This document shows, one piece after another, positions 11,615-25,800 of a stretch of DNA of 64,000 nt. The notes beneath the pieces were generated by a model. That model searched no databases and was not told the origin of the DNA. It saw only the letters and a list, made by a program, of their open reading frames with translations. A program made the translations under genes and the position numbers. Numbering within the stretch: the stretch's first letter is position 1; each line of letters begins with the position of its first letter. Source of the stretch: Gavia stellata (Eukaryota > Chordata > Aves > Gaviiformes > Gaviidae); NCBI RefSeq assembly GCF_030936135.1, contig NC_082604.1, positions 7,447,001 through 7,511,000 of the forward strand, given 5' to 3'.

Positions 11615-14600
11615 TATGTGGTTGGCAAGTGGACAGACTTGTAAGACAAAATTCCTACAACAGAGAAAGAAACAAAATTTTCACTGCTGGATCGTGTATT
11701 ACCTAACTCTCAGGAGCTAGAGGTTCAGCTACAACTGACTCAGCAAGAACATTATTGCCCTTCGAACTTTGGGAAGGGCAGGGATTTTATTAACTGCAAT
11801 TAGAAGATAGTTAAGCCAGAGATGAGTGCATTATAAACCTCCCAAGTGTCTTTCTGTAAATAACTTAGACATTTTTATGCCCTAGTCATATCTTATACAT
11901 TACTTCTTAAAAGTTATACAGCACTTCTTGCCCACACAAACAAATGCATACAATGTCATGATGAGTATTCTTGTTACAAGTTACCACTGTCAATTAAGAA
12001 TGAAAGATCAGTCACTAGCTTAATTTGTTACAGTAATTACAACTTTTGGTGTTAGAAGCTGTTTTCTACAGCAGTGACCTTTCTTCAAGGGCTTCATGAT
12101 GGAATTTAGAGTTCACAAAAAAGACACTGCTGTAACACTTAAATGCTGAAGTGCCTATGCTTTGAGGAAATGGGAAAATGGAAGTGTAGTTTTCTTTTTA
12201 ATGAAAGATTAACACTGTACTTCCAAGAGCTGGGTAATGGGTCATCTTATAGCCAACTTTCAATGTTACCAGGTGATTCTAACTTACAGCAATAAAACTG
12301 GACTGTATTAAATGGGTTTAAGGTGGAGAAGGTCAGCCTCATAGTCAAGGTTATCAAGAAGCAGAACCAATCCAAGGGAAAACATCAGCTCAGACTACTT
12401 TATATTAATATTTGTATGTTCCAAAACAATTCTTTTGAACAAAGTCATTGGATGATGTTATGAAATACACAGGTATTTTAAATTTTAGCTTTCTAAATTG
12501 CCTTTTAATGGGTTTTTCCTGCCTAAGGACAACAGGTTTTGGTGCTGCTATTCTCGTGAAATATTTCCATTTTCCAATTTAAGCAGACTTAGAATAACTT
12601 GATTCAAGGCAGATATTGTAATTAGCTGCATCTACATAGGCCTACATATTTTAGGATTGAAAATACACACCTTAATCCTCTCAAAATATTTTTTCAGAGG
12701 CAAGAGAACCAAAAGAAAGAAATGTGTTCTTTACAGGGCAACTCCAGCAACAATAAACTAATTTTAATGTTACTGCAAACTGTGTGCTGTATGCTTCACT
12801 ATTCCTTCTGAAGTTAGAAGTATTTCCAAGAAGCTACCTGACAGAGGGGAAACACTGACAACAGCTGTGGGTTGACAGGACAGAAATTACTTCAGAAAAC
12901 ATTTTGTGCTATGAATTCCATATGATCAGATAGCCCACCAGGCTCATCATGTGCTTTGCTGCATTATTGATACAAATTTTATTCCTCGGTATTTTTTAGA
13001 ATCAGGGCTTTTAACTAAAACAAATTTAAAAAAAAAAAAAACCACAACATTGAATGAAAACCCTGCTATTACCACCTATAGCTCTATCTAGATGTTCATC
13101 AGGTTGAAAGCAGTTGTTTGGGTTTTTTAACTCTCATGGATCTGATTTGCATCCATTTTATCCTTCTGTCCCTTCACTAATTAAAGTTTTAAAAATGCTT
13201 TTTGTGAGCTATGATCCAGCATCTCTAAGTGCAGTACAACTGTGCTTCCTGTATGGGTACTGACCCATAACTGTGAACAGATGTGCTGCTTTGACGCAGA
13301 CAGAGGTTACAGATGTTCTGCTGCCAGAAAAAATGCTGTTATTTCAGTGAAGCAAGAGGAACTCAGAGCACCTTGACCCATCTAAGGAACACCTTACCCT
13401 TTGCTTTACTGTTCTGCCAGGTTTTTCTTCTTTTCATATAATGTCGTTGATGAAGCTTTAATGTGTGGGAGACAAGGCTATTGCTGTTTATCAAGCCCTT
13501 TGAAATGTCCAAAAGCTTTGCCAGGACTGGGAAGCGCAAGTTTTATTGAACTGACTCTGCAGTGAACTCTCTACACCAGGGTATTTTTACTTCCCCCCCC
13601 CTTCCAGTTGGTTTTATAATAAAGCAGCAGCTGACTCAGCAGATATGCTCTGCTCTTTTCATTATCATTTTAAGAAGCTTAGAGAAAGGGGATGCTATAT
13701 AAAGCAGTTTTTTCTTTAGTAAAGGAGAGTGGTGGCTTCAGGGGGAAGAACGTCTTCAAAAATAAGTTTTTAGTAGTTTTGATCTAGTTTCTCCTTCACG
13801 CTGAGGAGATAATAATGACAGCACAAAGAGGGGCAAAAGGAGGATTAAGGGTTGACCCTTCCAGTTATGGGACAGTACTTCAGAAGTTATTCATGCTGCT
13901 ACCATGGCTATTCCTCATAAATACCGATTTCTAAGTTTGCATGAATTCTGAACTCAGTTCTAGATCAAGAAAGTTTCAGGAAGATTTTTAAGAGGGGGTC
14001 AGCCTGATAGAAGCAACAAACCTTGCCAAAAGAAGACATCCACTGCAATGAAACTAAAAATGCTTTTTGTGATTCCAAAGCATCTAGTCAAGCAACACAG
14101 CATTTTTTTTAAAGCCATAAATTGGAAGAAAAAAAAAAGATTTTTTTCTTACCTATTTCAAATATATGTAAGGGATACTGCTTCTATGTCTCTGAAGATT
14201 AAAAAGAGCTTAGGCTAAAAAGTTCTGCAAGCAAAGTGGTTTTCTGTTGTCTGTCTAAAGTATTTTGGGATACAGCTGGTAAGCTAAGCAGTTCTTCTTG
14301 ATTATTTACTGTTACTTTTTACATTTATCTTTGCTCACCTTCTGGGAAAATAATTTAATTAAACTATTTTCACAAAGTGGCACAATAACAGATTATTCTA
14401 GGAGGAGAGTGAGGAGTTCTCCTTTCCAAAGAATACTACACTAATGATTATCAGCCTACATTAAAGCACCAAATACATATGGTTTAATGATAAATCCCTA
14501 TAAAATCATTTAAGTGCTACAATTAAAAGTTCACCCTTAAAAATAATTATTACACAAAATAAAGAAAAACAATCATCAGTTAAATGACTTTACTACATGT

Positions 14601-15384
14601 TAGTATTTAATTGAGTAAAACATACTCATTTGAGGAAAAGAAATCCTACCTGACAGCTTCGGATGATTACTTTACAGACATCACAGAACTGCATGTATTA
14701 TTTGGGGGGGAAATATCAGTGCAATTCTGTACAGTTCATGCCATTAAGGACTTGAGGAATCTTAAATTGCAAGTGCTGGCATACGACAAATTCACAAACT
14801 AGTAAGCTCAAGCAATAGGTAGACTATCAAGCTTTTTGATAAAACACTGCAGCTGCACTGTCTCAAATCCTTCCTCCCTTCCTGCCACCAAATACACCAT
14901 ATTCATCAGCTCAGAGATTGCATCCACCTGCAGAAGACAGAACCCTTACCTAGTAAATTGGTGTTCTTCCTAATAGTTCTGCATATAGGACAAGTATTCT
15001 GTGACAATAAAATGGAATGATCTTACTAGAGGTGACTCTCCAGCCACCTGCTTTATTCGTAAAGCATATATAAGTTTGATTATACAGCTCCTCAGGTGAT
15101 CACTTGCTACAATTTATGAATGGATTCACGTTTACTGCAGAAACCTATTATGAATCCAGCTCCATCTTGCCTAGCAGAATTGGCTTTGCAAATCAGGAAG
15201 GTATTAAAATGAGGGTCTGTCTTCATCTCTGAAATAGGCATCCAAATGATTGAATGCACAAGAAGGACAAAGGGGTATTAGGAGAAAAAGAGCCTGTAAA
15301 TTGAGAATGGCTGTGATTGTATGTGCTGACTAGGTGGTGTGGCACATGTCCTTCACCGCACATGTAAAACTGAACTCCTGTGCC

Positions 15385-15480
15385 TGTGTTAAACAATTGC
15401 TGATTACACTTTTATTGTTTTAATTGTTACTAATTTATGATATGCATTATTAACGCTTTATGCATATGCCCCCGTATCCC
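15385..15480. other. candidate conserved noncoding element (homeodomain/POU-like words)
   Basis: An AT-rich, non-repetitive stretch with clustered homeodomain-type words (TTAATTG, CTAATTTATGA, ATTATTAACG) and octamer-like ATGCATAT words. This composition is typical of deeply conserved developmental enhancers. There is no direct evidence of conservation here. Confidence 0.2.
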
Positions 15481-18400
15481 TACACAAAGCAAAAACTATC
15501 TTGAGTATTCCTTTAGTTTGCACAGTGTATATGGCTACATGATGGTTATATTTCTATCTTTAATCCTGAAAAGTGTCTCAGTTAAGTTTCATTTGCGAAA
15601 TTAAATTGAAATTTTAAAAATCATTTGCATCTCAGATCAGCTGGAAAGAAAATGTAAAGATAGAAACCAACAACTGTAATGAGATGAAGAGAGAAAGTGT
15701 GGCTGTGTAACTCTCCAGATGCACCCAGCTGTTATTAGGGATATTTCTAATTCTGCAATCAGTACTGAGTCTCATAGAACTAAACGGCTTTCTGACTGCA
15801 GATCTATGAGGTTTGTTGATTATGTCTTTGAACTCAGATAGTCCAAGTACACAACAGCTGTTCTTCACAAAGAAATCAGACTTACTAAAAACAACAGCAT
15901 AATGGTTTACCATAAACCTAATGGTTTACGGTAACACCACTACTGCATGTAGTTTCATTAACCAGATGGAACCATTGTAAACAACTAGATTAAATGAGGA
16001 GTACTTTATGTGAGAGATGTAATATTCTAACTGAAGCTGGTTTATATTCTCTTTAATTTGTCTTAATTGTAATCAAAATAATGACAGAAATTGCTAATCA
16101 TATCATTTTGGATTTATAAAGCATCACAATCTTAAGAACAATTCTGCAGCTACAGAGACATATAAGTATTTTTAAACTATGAAGATAAAATGGAGGCTAG
16201 AGACAACTATCACATGAACACAGAGCAGTTCAGCTCTAAGCTGTCAGTGAAAATCCTCTCTTTCTCTGAAACTTATTTATCCCTTTAAGATGACCTGTGA
16301 CCAGCCTGTCCCCTGTTATTCCTTAATACATTACAGGGTCTAATCAGAAGTTGGCGCTACTTTGTGGGGTAATGTACCATTTCAGTGTGAGGAATGGTAG
16401 TGCTTTGTCCATCATGAGTAAGGAGCGAAGTAATGGATCCCAGAATTGACTACTACGGGCCAGAAAAATTTGTTGGTATCATCCAGATGTCCTTGAAAGA
16501 GCCATGTCCTCGTCCATATATAGAGTAACAGCTTGTAAATACATTTCCATATGCAAAGTCTAAGCTAAACACTGAGTGCTATAAGACCAAAAAGTGTATG
16601 TCATGCCCATTCATGTATAATTAGTTAAGCATTATTTTGCTCCTGTTCATCTTACTTGTTAATTCATGACAATATCCTATTAATATAGTAATTTAGCAGA
16701 CTGTTCCATTCCTGTGAATGTAACTACTTGATTAAGAAAAGTGAATGAAAACTTTGTTGTGGATAAAGTTCAGGAGCTCAGCGTAAGCAGAGCTCTGCTA
16801 GCCTGGCTGCCCAGGGCCTCTGAGGCACTGGGCATCTGCAGCTGGGAGACAAATGCCTTCAGTCATTTTTAAGTCCTGTTATTGGCAAGACTGTCTTGCT
16901 TACAGCCCAAGTACTGATTTGTCCCATGTACCAGGGGACATCGTCTAGTATCTGCACTAGATGAACTCCACCCACACACAGAGACCTTGCTTTTGGGACT
17001 ATTCTATCCTTTTCTGGGGCTACTATATCCTATTGTATATATATAAATATATATATAAACATGGTCAGAAGCAGGGGTGAGAAATGAAGGAAAGTAAATA
17101 GAAGTGCTAAGAGAAGCATCTTTCCCTCTAAGCAGAAAGTACATAGTTTCTTAATCAGTTACCAGATAACGTATTATCATATCCCTCTCCCAGCTGCATC
17201 CACCTTGAAGATTTAGGTTGTAAGTTCCTCAGCATGCAGAACCATCCACTCAGCCATTCTAAACAGTGGCTCCATTCAGGATTGACTTCCCAGGTAGCCT
17301 AATAAAAGTGACTGAAAGGCTAACATGGTTATTTCCATGCCCATTAGGATTTAGACTGTTAGCTCATGTAGTCTAGCATCCCCAGCACAGAAATAAAGCA
17401 GCTGTGGAAAAATGTTTCAAAGGCTGGGTGCCAGTTCACACACACCTTACCTGGAGTCTACTGTAAACTATTAGCCTCCTTTATACACCACGAATAGCAA
17501 ATACTGAGATCAATATAAAGCACTGATCAGGAGATGACAGGTAGGATATCAACAGATTTCTTTCATAAAATGAAAAATTAATTAAGAACCACAGTGTGTC
17601 CTTTCTCAAAAGCTAAAGTTTTAAAGGCTAAAGTTTTATCTTTTGTGTGATAACTCTCTTAATGCTTTGTTACAGTCTAATAATTTGATAACCACCTGGC
17701 TTAAAAGCCTTCCAGTTTACTCTGATTTAAGCTGGAGTTCAATATCTGGATCTGTGCCATTTCACTTTCATGCTCATCAAACCTCTGTGTGTGGGAAACC
17801 ATCATCCTCCAAATCTTCGTTATCCTTCTGCCTTTGTAATGGGCTCAAGTGAGCACTGTCATTCCTTAATTTGGTATCTTCTGTTTTATTTTGCAAGGCA
17901 GTAAGTTCAGAATCAGTACACATGTTACCACCAGTGGTGGCACCCATCCCCAAGAGTAAGTCTTCCCACCACAGAGAGTAACTAGTCTTATATTAAAATG
18001 ACTGTAATACAGCTGATTCTCCATTACCCACTGAAATGGGAACTAGGACAGTAAAGGTCACTGAAAAAATATGGGTAAAATGCTTACCAGACTGCATGGT
18101 GCACAGACAGCTGTGTGGAGACAGTCTAGATCCAACGGGGATAATGGTAAGTTGGAGCTAACTAGTCCCTCTGGGTTTGAAATTTCTCCCATAGAGGAAA
18201 GAGTCTCTCTGCACAGCAGTGCTCATTGCTCCTGGTTATAAAAGGAACCAGGGGATGTGGCAGAACATCAGCCCTCTTGTGGAACTATGTCTGCCTCATG
18301 GACAAGCTTCTTAGGACCCAGAATACTGGGGAGAGTGCACAGATGCCGTCAGCTCTCTCTGGATGTCTCTCTGGCTTAGCACTAGTTAGGTTACACTTAA

Positions 18401-19774
18401 AGCAGCTCCCTGCAGAGCGCTGAGTCAGTCTTTGCACCGCTTATCCTATGCTCTGGTTTAGCATCACTGAGTTGGCCGTGCTGAATCCTTTTAGACCCCT
18501 CCACTCCAGAAGGCTGCTCAGGTTTCTGTGGCACCACAAGTCAACTCAAGTTCAGCATGAGTGGACACAATAAACTCATGGTCCCTTAGGAGTCCTGCAA
18601 AACCACTGGAGTGTTTTGGCATTTCACTCCACAGGGCTGACCATTCCAAAAAGAGTGATGAGACTTGCTCTGTACAAAGTCAGCTCTAAGTTTGCACAGT
18701 TTGGTAACTCTAAGTTGCACAAGTACAGCTATACTGCTTTGTTACACCTGATCACCATGGCATAGCTTGTGTGATCTGCAAAGGCCTAGCTAACTTTACA
18801 CTCTTCTGCTTCTCCCGTTTACAGTAATATGAAAAAAACCTGCCTGCAGATTTTTACAGGAACGTGCAAAAACTTCTAAGTTCAGGTTTTCTGCCTAATA
18901 TATTCACAATCTTTGTTCATTTTTACTCTGAAGTGGGTTTAATGAATGACTTAGTAGGCTAGACTTAAAGATGCCTATAGGAATCAATTGCCAAACTGCA
19001 GCTCATTCTCAGATACTCTAGCCTCTCTGAAAATCATATTCTAACTACCATTTTGTGTCACTTTTAGCCTGTTGCAGCATGCCAGTGAAACCTTTGTTTA
19101 GTGGCCAGTTTTGCTGACATTACCACAATTTGACTGAAAAAGTGAGTCTTCTACATCTCACGTATCTGTCGAATTCAGCAGCTGTGTGATGCTGTTCTCA
19201 CCCATGCATTCTAAGTTTTACATGCTAATATCATATCACTATGCTTCACAGTACAAAGAGACTTAAAATCTTACGAGAAAGGGAAAAAGGTATTTTGTTA
19301 AAAATAAACTGGTTTTAGAAGCTACAGCTGTTTCATGTTTCTATTTATTCTAACCTCAACAGTGTCAATTTTTTTCAGAATGTTTTTACAGTCTGTTTTG
19401 TGTTAAGTACCTGTTGTTTGGCACGTGGACATACGTGCAACTTTCATCTTGTGTACAGTATCATCATCAAGTGGACTACACATATGCTGCAAGTTCGCTG
19501 CATACCTAAGGACCTTACTAACATGGAGCCCCTAGGACCCAGTCTTTCTCTCATCAAATTCAACAACAAAACTGACCTTGACATCACTGGGCAGAAAGAG
19601 AATTTTAAATCCTTACTCTACTACTAAAGACAGATGACGCTTGTGACAATGGCTGACATGGGATGATTTTTTTTTTTTTGAAAAAGAAAGAGATAATGCT
19701 TACACTTAAAAATATTCTGTAAGTTACTTTTCGCTTTTAAACATCTGTAAAGCAAGAACCTTCAGCTTGCTGCT

Positions 19775-19812
19775 TGTGGAATTTCCCACTGAAGTCCACA
19801 AAGGTTTTGCAT
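19775..19812. repeat. relic of an ancient amniote interspersed repeat
   Basis: ATTTCCCACTGAAGTCCACA followed by AAGGTTTTGCATTC resembles the CCCATTGAAGTCAATGGGAGTTTTGCC type of repeat common in sauropsid genomes. It is short and diverged. Confidence 0.35.
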
Positions 19813-20829
19813 TCAAAATGATTACACATTTAATAAATTTCATCCTTTAAATTAAGAAAAGGGTGTTTAGCAAAGCTCATTTGTTCCCATGTTTCTGTTC
19901 AGTTATATAGATATAATTTAGCAAACAAGAAGATAGAATGAAATTCCATAGCTGCACTGCATTAGAAATGCTGTCAAGACAGGCTGAAGATTACTGATTC
20001 TGCTTCAGTTGGAATTTGTACAAGTAATGTTATCTAAAGAAGAACCATATGAGGGCAAATTGAGCAGCACAGAATGAAAACTATTAAAGTTTAACCTAGC
20101 GGCAAAGTATCTAAAAAAAGATTAGACATTCAGCAATATGTCTGAATACATGAACATCTAAGATACCTAATGAGCACACATTCTTCTAATTTCCATTTGT
20201 CAAGCCATAGCAAAAGCCATAAAATCTTAAGAGCATCTCATTCAGTTATAGATCCACAATAAATTACTTTCCCTTGATAATGCTGCATCTATTAACTTAT
20301 AATCCATTAAAGAGGACTGATGCTTAAGAATGGCAGAAAGCGTCAATTTTCCAAAGTGGCATACGCAAAAATAAAAATTACTTTATTAAAATAATTTGAC
20401 TCTACAAAAATGTATTATTTTAGCACAGGCAGCTATTATTTGATACATACCAAAACTGCTTCTCTGAATGCTATTTAGATTAGAAGTATGAGCAGTTTAT
20501 TTTGAAGAGGGAATCAGACAATAAATTATCTGTACCTGCAAATACTACATGGTTAACTTGTAATACCTTCCTTTATTGAATTTTATTTGCTTAAATGCTG
20601 AACAGTACTGGTACTCAGCATTAATACTGTTCACTGTATAATACACGTGCATGTTCCACAAAATACAACAATGAAAGAGTGATAGGGACTAACTGCCACA
20701 GCGTAACATATGGCAGCAACTAGTGTAGTAAACTGAAGCAACAGTATACCAGAAAAAGAAAGATAATATTGGACAATGCTTTCCTCAACTAAGAAATTAT
20801 GGGCCCTGTAGTTACAGCACAAGTGGAGG

Positions 20830-20915
20830 AGACAGGAAATCTGGGATTTATTCTGGGATCTGTCACAGATTTCCTGTGTGGCTTTGAGAAAGTCCTGTGG
20901 GGTTAACTTCAGCCA
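20830..20915 (+). mobile_element. MIR-like ancient SINE, degraded
   Basis: CTGGGATTTATTCTGGGATC, TGTCACAGATTTCCTGTGTG, then GCTTTGAGAAAGTC follow the MIR core order (remembered as CTGGGTTCGAATCCCGGCTC, TGCCACTTACTAGCTGTGTG, ACCTTGGGCAAGT). Divergence is high. The 135-codon minus-strand frame overlapping it is not considered real. Confidence 0.45.
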
Positions 20916-22541
20916 TGAGGCTTTCTTTCCTTTGAAAGAAGCTTGTACCCATATCTTGACAACCCCTCTGCAGTGTGAGCTAATTAACACAAAAGGTAAG
21001 ATGTTACTAGTGCAACTTTTGTACATAAACAACAGCAAAGCGAGGATCTAATACAGGTGAAACAATATGATCAAAAGCAAGCTAGGCAATAAAAGCACAA
21101 ATACTAAGGCAGGCAACATACCCCTTCCCAGGAACTAGTGGGGAGGGAATAAAAACACGTGCTCCAGCCATTGACTGGCACAGTTGTTACAGAGGTGGAA
21201 TCAGGAAGCAGCAATTTATTTTCACTGGAAGCCAACAGTCCATTTCCCTGCTTCCTTCCAAGAAGAAAAACTAAGGGGAAAATACAGGTTAAGCTATACC
21301 TCCTTTGCAGTTTTCATACACAGCACATTCTCCTGATGAAATCCAGCCTCCAGTGGTGGGAATCCAACATACGCATGCTTCTATAAGATATCTTCACACA
21401 CTTTACAAAATTAGCACAGAGTTTTCATATACACAAAGTATTATGGTCATTTCAACAGGTCAGTTTTATTTATCAGGCCTGGGTGCCCTAATGTCTCAGA
21501 TTTGAGCAAAATAGAATAAATCCCACATGTTCCTGTTGTGAGCTCATAGCCTTTTGGGTTCTTCTGGCTGGAGAGAGGGTTCCACCCATCCTCTGAGGAC
21601 TAGCCCAACATTGAAATAGCTAACCCACAACAATAAGCCATCTTGTGTTTTAGGTCACTTGCCCAGTGCTCTCATATGATCCATTTTTATCCCCTACGTT
21701 CTGAGCTATTTTGTTTCTACTCAATGTTACTACCTATGAGGTAAACAAAACCTCAAGGAGATGGCACAATGCTGTTCTCAACTTCAGTGGAACATATCTT
21801 GAATAAGACATTACGCAATTGAATTTCCTACCCACTAGCCAATGTGGTTATTAAATCACAGTAGGTATTTTTACTTGTTTCAGTGATGCTAATAGATACT
21901 CAGATGCTAACAGAGCACTTAATGCATTTATAACTTTTGTTATTTATAGTTGATAAACAAATAAAACCCAGTATTTTGGGCAATGGAAAATGCAGTCTAG
22001 AAAAGCCTTATTTTGAATTTGGTCTCTGTGAAGAAGAATTTACCAAACTTCTGAAGTAAAGTGTTTTATTTTAGTATGTGCATCAAATCTTAAACTGAAG
22101 AATGACTCGCTCAAACTTTCATTTTCAGGGAAAGAGAAGACTGGAATCAGACTCTAGGGTCATAATATAATACTACATCCCAATCTCCTAAATCATCCTA
22201 AAAAATGAAAGACCTGACAACCTGCATCCCTATAACCTTAAATCACAACTTTTGTTAACAAACTGTCTTTATAGACTGTGATTAAATTTCTAGGAGACCT
22301 GAAACCACATTTAACCACTGAAAATGAGGCACCTGGTTTCTCAGAGATATCCAGTTGCTATTCTTCCAACATGGCTCTCAGTTGGATCTGCTGGGCAATT
22401 GTGAGAAACCAGTCATTTCACTGAAAGTCCTAATTGGAATGCTGGTTCTATTCTGGCCCAACTCTAGAAAAAACAGGAAGCAAGATAAGAGCTTGTGTCC
22501 TGAGCTTCAGGTTCAGGATTGAAATCGAATTGGAATAGAAT

Positions 22542-22831
22542 GTGTTGGTCTCTTCTCCCAAGTGACTAGCGACAGGACAAGAGGAAATGGCCTCAAGTTG
22601 CACCAGGGGAGGTTTAGGCTGGATGTTAGGAAAAATTTCTTTACTGAGACAGTAGTGAAGCATTGGAACAGGCTGCCCAGGGAGGTGGTGGAGTCACCAT
22701 CACTGGAGGTGTTCAAGGAACGTGTGGACGTGGCACTGTGGGACATGGTTTAGTGGGCATGGTGGTGTTGGGTTGATGGTTGTACTTGATGATCTTACAG
22801 GTCTTTTCCAACCTTAATGATTCTGTGATTT
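22542..22831 (+). mobile_element. CR1 LINE, 5'-truncated 3' end
   Basis: A plus-strand CR1 copy of the same subfamily as the one at 8298, with the same end-of-ORF2 peptide in frame at 22562-22753 ([20 protein letters not shown]) and the terminal AATGATTCTGTGATT. It begins sharply at the VTSDRT region, about 120 bp shorter than the other copy. Confidence 0.9.
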
Positions 22832-25800
22832 ATAATATAACAGGAAGCTCAGGATACAGGGTCACACATTCCTTTTGCCCACTCTACGTCTCCTCCTTCT
22901 GGTGTGGAAGCAAAACACATCCCTACAAATTCACCACATTGCAATGGTTGCATCTGTTTGCTCACACTCATCCTCTCCTCCTCCTCAGCCCCATGTGCAG
23001 CTTGACCCTCCAAGAGCTCAACCAGCTTCCAGGTGGCAGAGTCAGAGAGCAGATTCCAACATCATGCCAAACTAAAGGACCTTCTCCTGATTTGGGCCCA
23101 GCATTCAGCCCTCTTCCTCTTAACTAGCTCCTATGCATACCTACAGGGACATCCCCAGTAACAAGTCAGGCCTAATTATCCATCGGAATACATTAAGCAT
23201 TCCAAAGAGGTACAGCATTAAAACACAACAAAATAATTGACAATGTGCTTTTCTCTTCCTAAGGGCTTTAAGGACACTAGAACAAAAATGTCCTGGACAT
23301 AATTTTTCTGCTTAAATCCATGGTAACTCTAAAGAGGTCAACAGTAAACAGATTTCAGACCCAAGGTATAAAACCAGCATCTTCCTGATGTCTCCAGTTT
23401 AAGTTCTATTGCTCTTGGACAGAGCACAGATCATTTAAGAATCTGTCTCAGTAAAGTGTATCTCATTGCCATTTATTGTTCCAATTATTTTTTTCCTCTG
23501 GTGTTGTATCAGAATCTTTATGAATCTTCTCAGACAGCTGGAAATTTAAGTTTATGGTAGAACCCCCTTGTTTTGCAGAGTGTAAGATGCAAATCAGTCA
23601 AATCTCTACAAAAATTAACTCATAAGTAAAAGATTATGAAATATTTCTTCTGTATGATATGCATTTTGTTTAAGCTTTTCTGGTTTTAAGAATTCAAACC
23701 CATCTGTCTTTACACAAACCTTGTTCACATATATCCATGTTTTCTAGCACGAGCTTTGCTACTTCTTCTCCCTATTACTTTATATCATTGTGTGTTAAAT
23801 GCAATTGTAACCTACCTGGGGCTGGTCTTACTGACCTACAATAAATGGAATTTACACAGCTTTATACCTTCAGGGCTTGGGGGTTCCAACTGATGTAGCA
23901 CACCACAGGATTGCTCCTCAACAGCAAACACTTCCTGCCCACGTTCCACTGTCTCCCAGGAATATCAAAACAAGGTTCCAGTTTGAAAATACAAAATGAG
24001 AAAGACTTTTCAGATCTTCATTTAAGAGAAGAAAAACAAAAAGTCTTTACCTTATTGTAGTTTCAATAAGGACACAAAATTTCTAAACCAAAACATTCCT
24101 TTCAGTGCAGGTCTTTTTTAGCCTTGGTCATCCTGTCTAAAGCATCTTGGGAAGGCTTCTATATACTGTGATAACAGGAACAATATAAAAGTCTCTCAAT
24201 TACAATAGTATCAAATTTGGGGCATGTCTTTTTTTACTTTCTGTTTGCATAACGTACAGCACAATGGGCCTCTAATTCTGACACAGATTTCTGGGAATAT
24301 AGTACAACAAAAACTGAAAACAGAAGAGAGGGTGAAGGTGCCACTGCAGTTATGACTAGGGTATTCTAAGCATGGGCATGAACCTAAACTCATCCAGAAA
24401 GTATTAGAAGACCAGATTATTTACCATATAAGACAAAAATGCAAAGAGCTTTTAATAAATATTTTTTCATGCTGTTACTGGATTTTGACAACAATATCAT
24501 TTTGTTAAAATATCATAAGAATAGTTTATTATCTCACAGCATTCCTTGAAAATCTAAACTCTCTTGAGTTCCACAGAGCTGTACCAGATAATTGACATCA
24601 GGACAGTGTCCATCTATTGTCCTTCCTAAAAAACTGGCACCTCAGAAATGAACTAAAGTTAACACTCACAAACATTAAAAAAATAAATCTCCTCCAAAAT
24701 ATGCTATGGCTCTACATGCAAATCTGATTCCTGGAATGCTGAGGGCAGCTATTCAGGGGTGCCTCTGTCTCAGATGGTATGTTCAACTCATGGTCTTGGA
24801 TTTTACATTGATTCAGGGTGGGTATGGGTACAGAATGATCTTAATTAATGTAAGGAAATAAGGTCTAATCATAGAGGTGTGGGTTATGGCCAAATTCCAG
24901 TTGGAGTAATTACACTTTGCCTTCCTGAATTCTCTTCACTTAATTGCTATTTAATATAGGATTCTCCAACAACCTTATGCACTTTTTCTAAGCTATGAAG
25001 AGAGGAAGTAATTCCTGGAAGTCTACATGCTAAACAGGAGAGAGTTTATACATATTTGTAAGGTACTCTTAAATGCCACTAGGTAAAAATAAAATAATTA
25101 TACTTATTCTAAAAGGAAGATGATATTCTTATCACAAATCAGCCTACTATTTATTAATAAAAAATGCAAAATGGAAAAAAAAACAAACCCCACATATAAT
25201 TTGTTTATTGGGGCTTCATTACCTGACCACTGAAAAGATGCCAGGCCTGAGTAGGGCACTGCCAGTTTAATATTGTTCCAATAAGTACTGACATATAACA
25301 AGCACACGTGTGGGTTGATGTCCCAACATTTAAACATCTTTTCTATATGACCTGATCTTAAAAGGGTTTTCATTTCTTTAGTGTTCACCTCCACCACTTC
25401 TGCAAAACTTTATCCAGAGATGAAACACCATGAAATTCCTTACAACCAAAGTTGAGTTACAGCAAAAAAACATGCACAAGGATATGGCTGCCAACCACTT
25501 TGTCTGCCTTAGAGCCAGGTCAATAACCAACAGACACACTCAGCCAGACGTGCTGACCACAGAGGTTGCTGCTAAAGAAACATGATTTGAACTGTGACTA
25601 CTTCATGTGAAACACAACAAGGTTAAATTATCTGGAACTAGGTGAAGGATGGAATAAAACCAACTTTTTTTTTTCTTTGTAATCTCTGAATACTTTTAAG
25701 CTTCTATGACAATTACTAAAAAGTCTTCTTTCTTATAAGCATTTACCTTGCATTTAAATGTGGCATGTATTGACATACTGCTATCATTTACAATTACTCA

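Larger units (their letters stand above)
8716..22541. other. long gene desert segment, no gene seen
   Basis: Nearly 14 kb of AT-rich sequence with few recognisable repeats. Features are the 31-bp duplication, a C8 run near 13592, an (AT)n stretch at 17036-17058, a 14-bp palindrome at 16786-16799 and the weak MIR-like copy near 20830. Low repeat content with no genes is compatible with long-range regulatory DNA, but nothing specific is proven. Confidence 0.55.

Noticed and set aside
17034-17060. (AT)n palindrome as a hairpin or terminator
   Set aside because: It is a simple AT microsatellite. There is no nearby transcript to give it a function.
20631-21038. 135-codon minus-strand frame in the desert
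   Set aside because: No recognisable domain, no splice partners, and it overlaps a MIR-like SINE remnant. This length is not surprising once in 64 kb.
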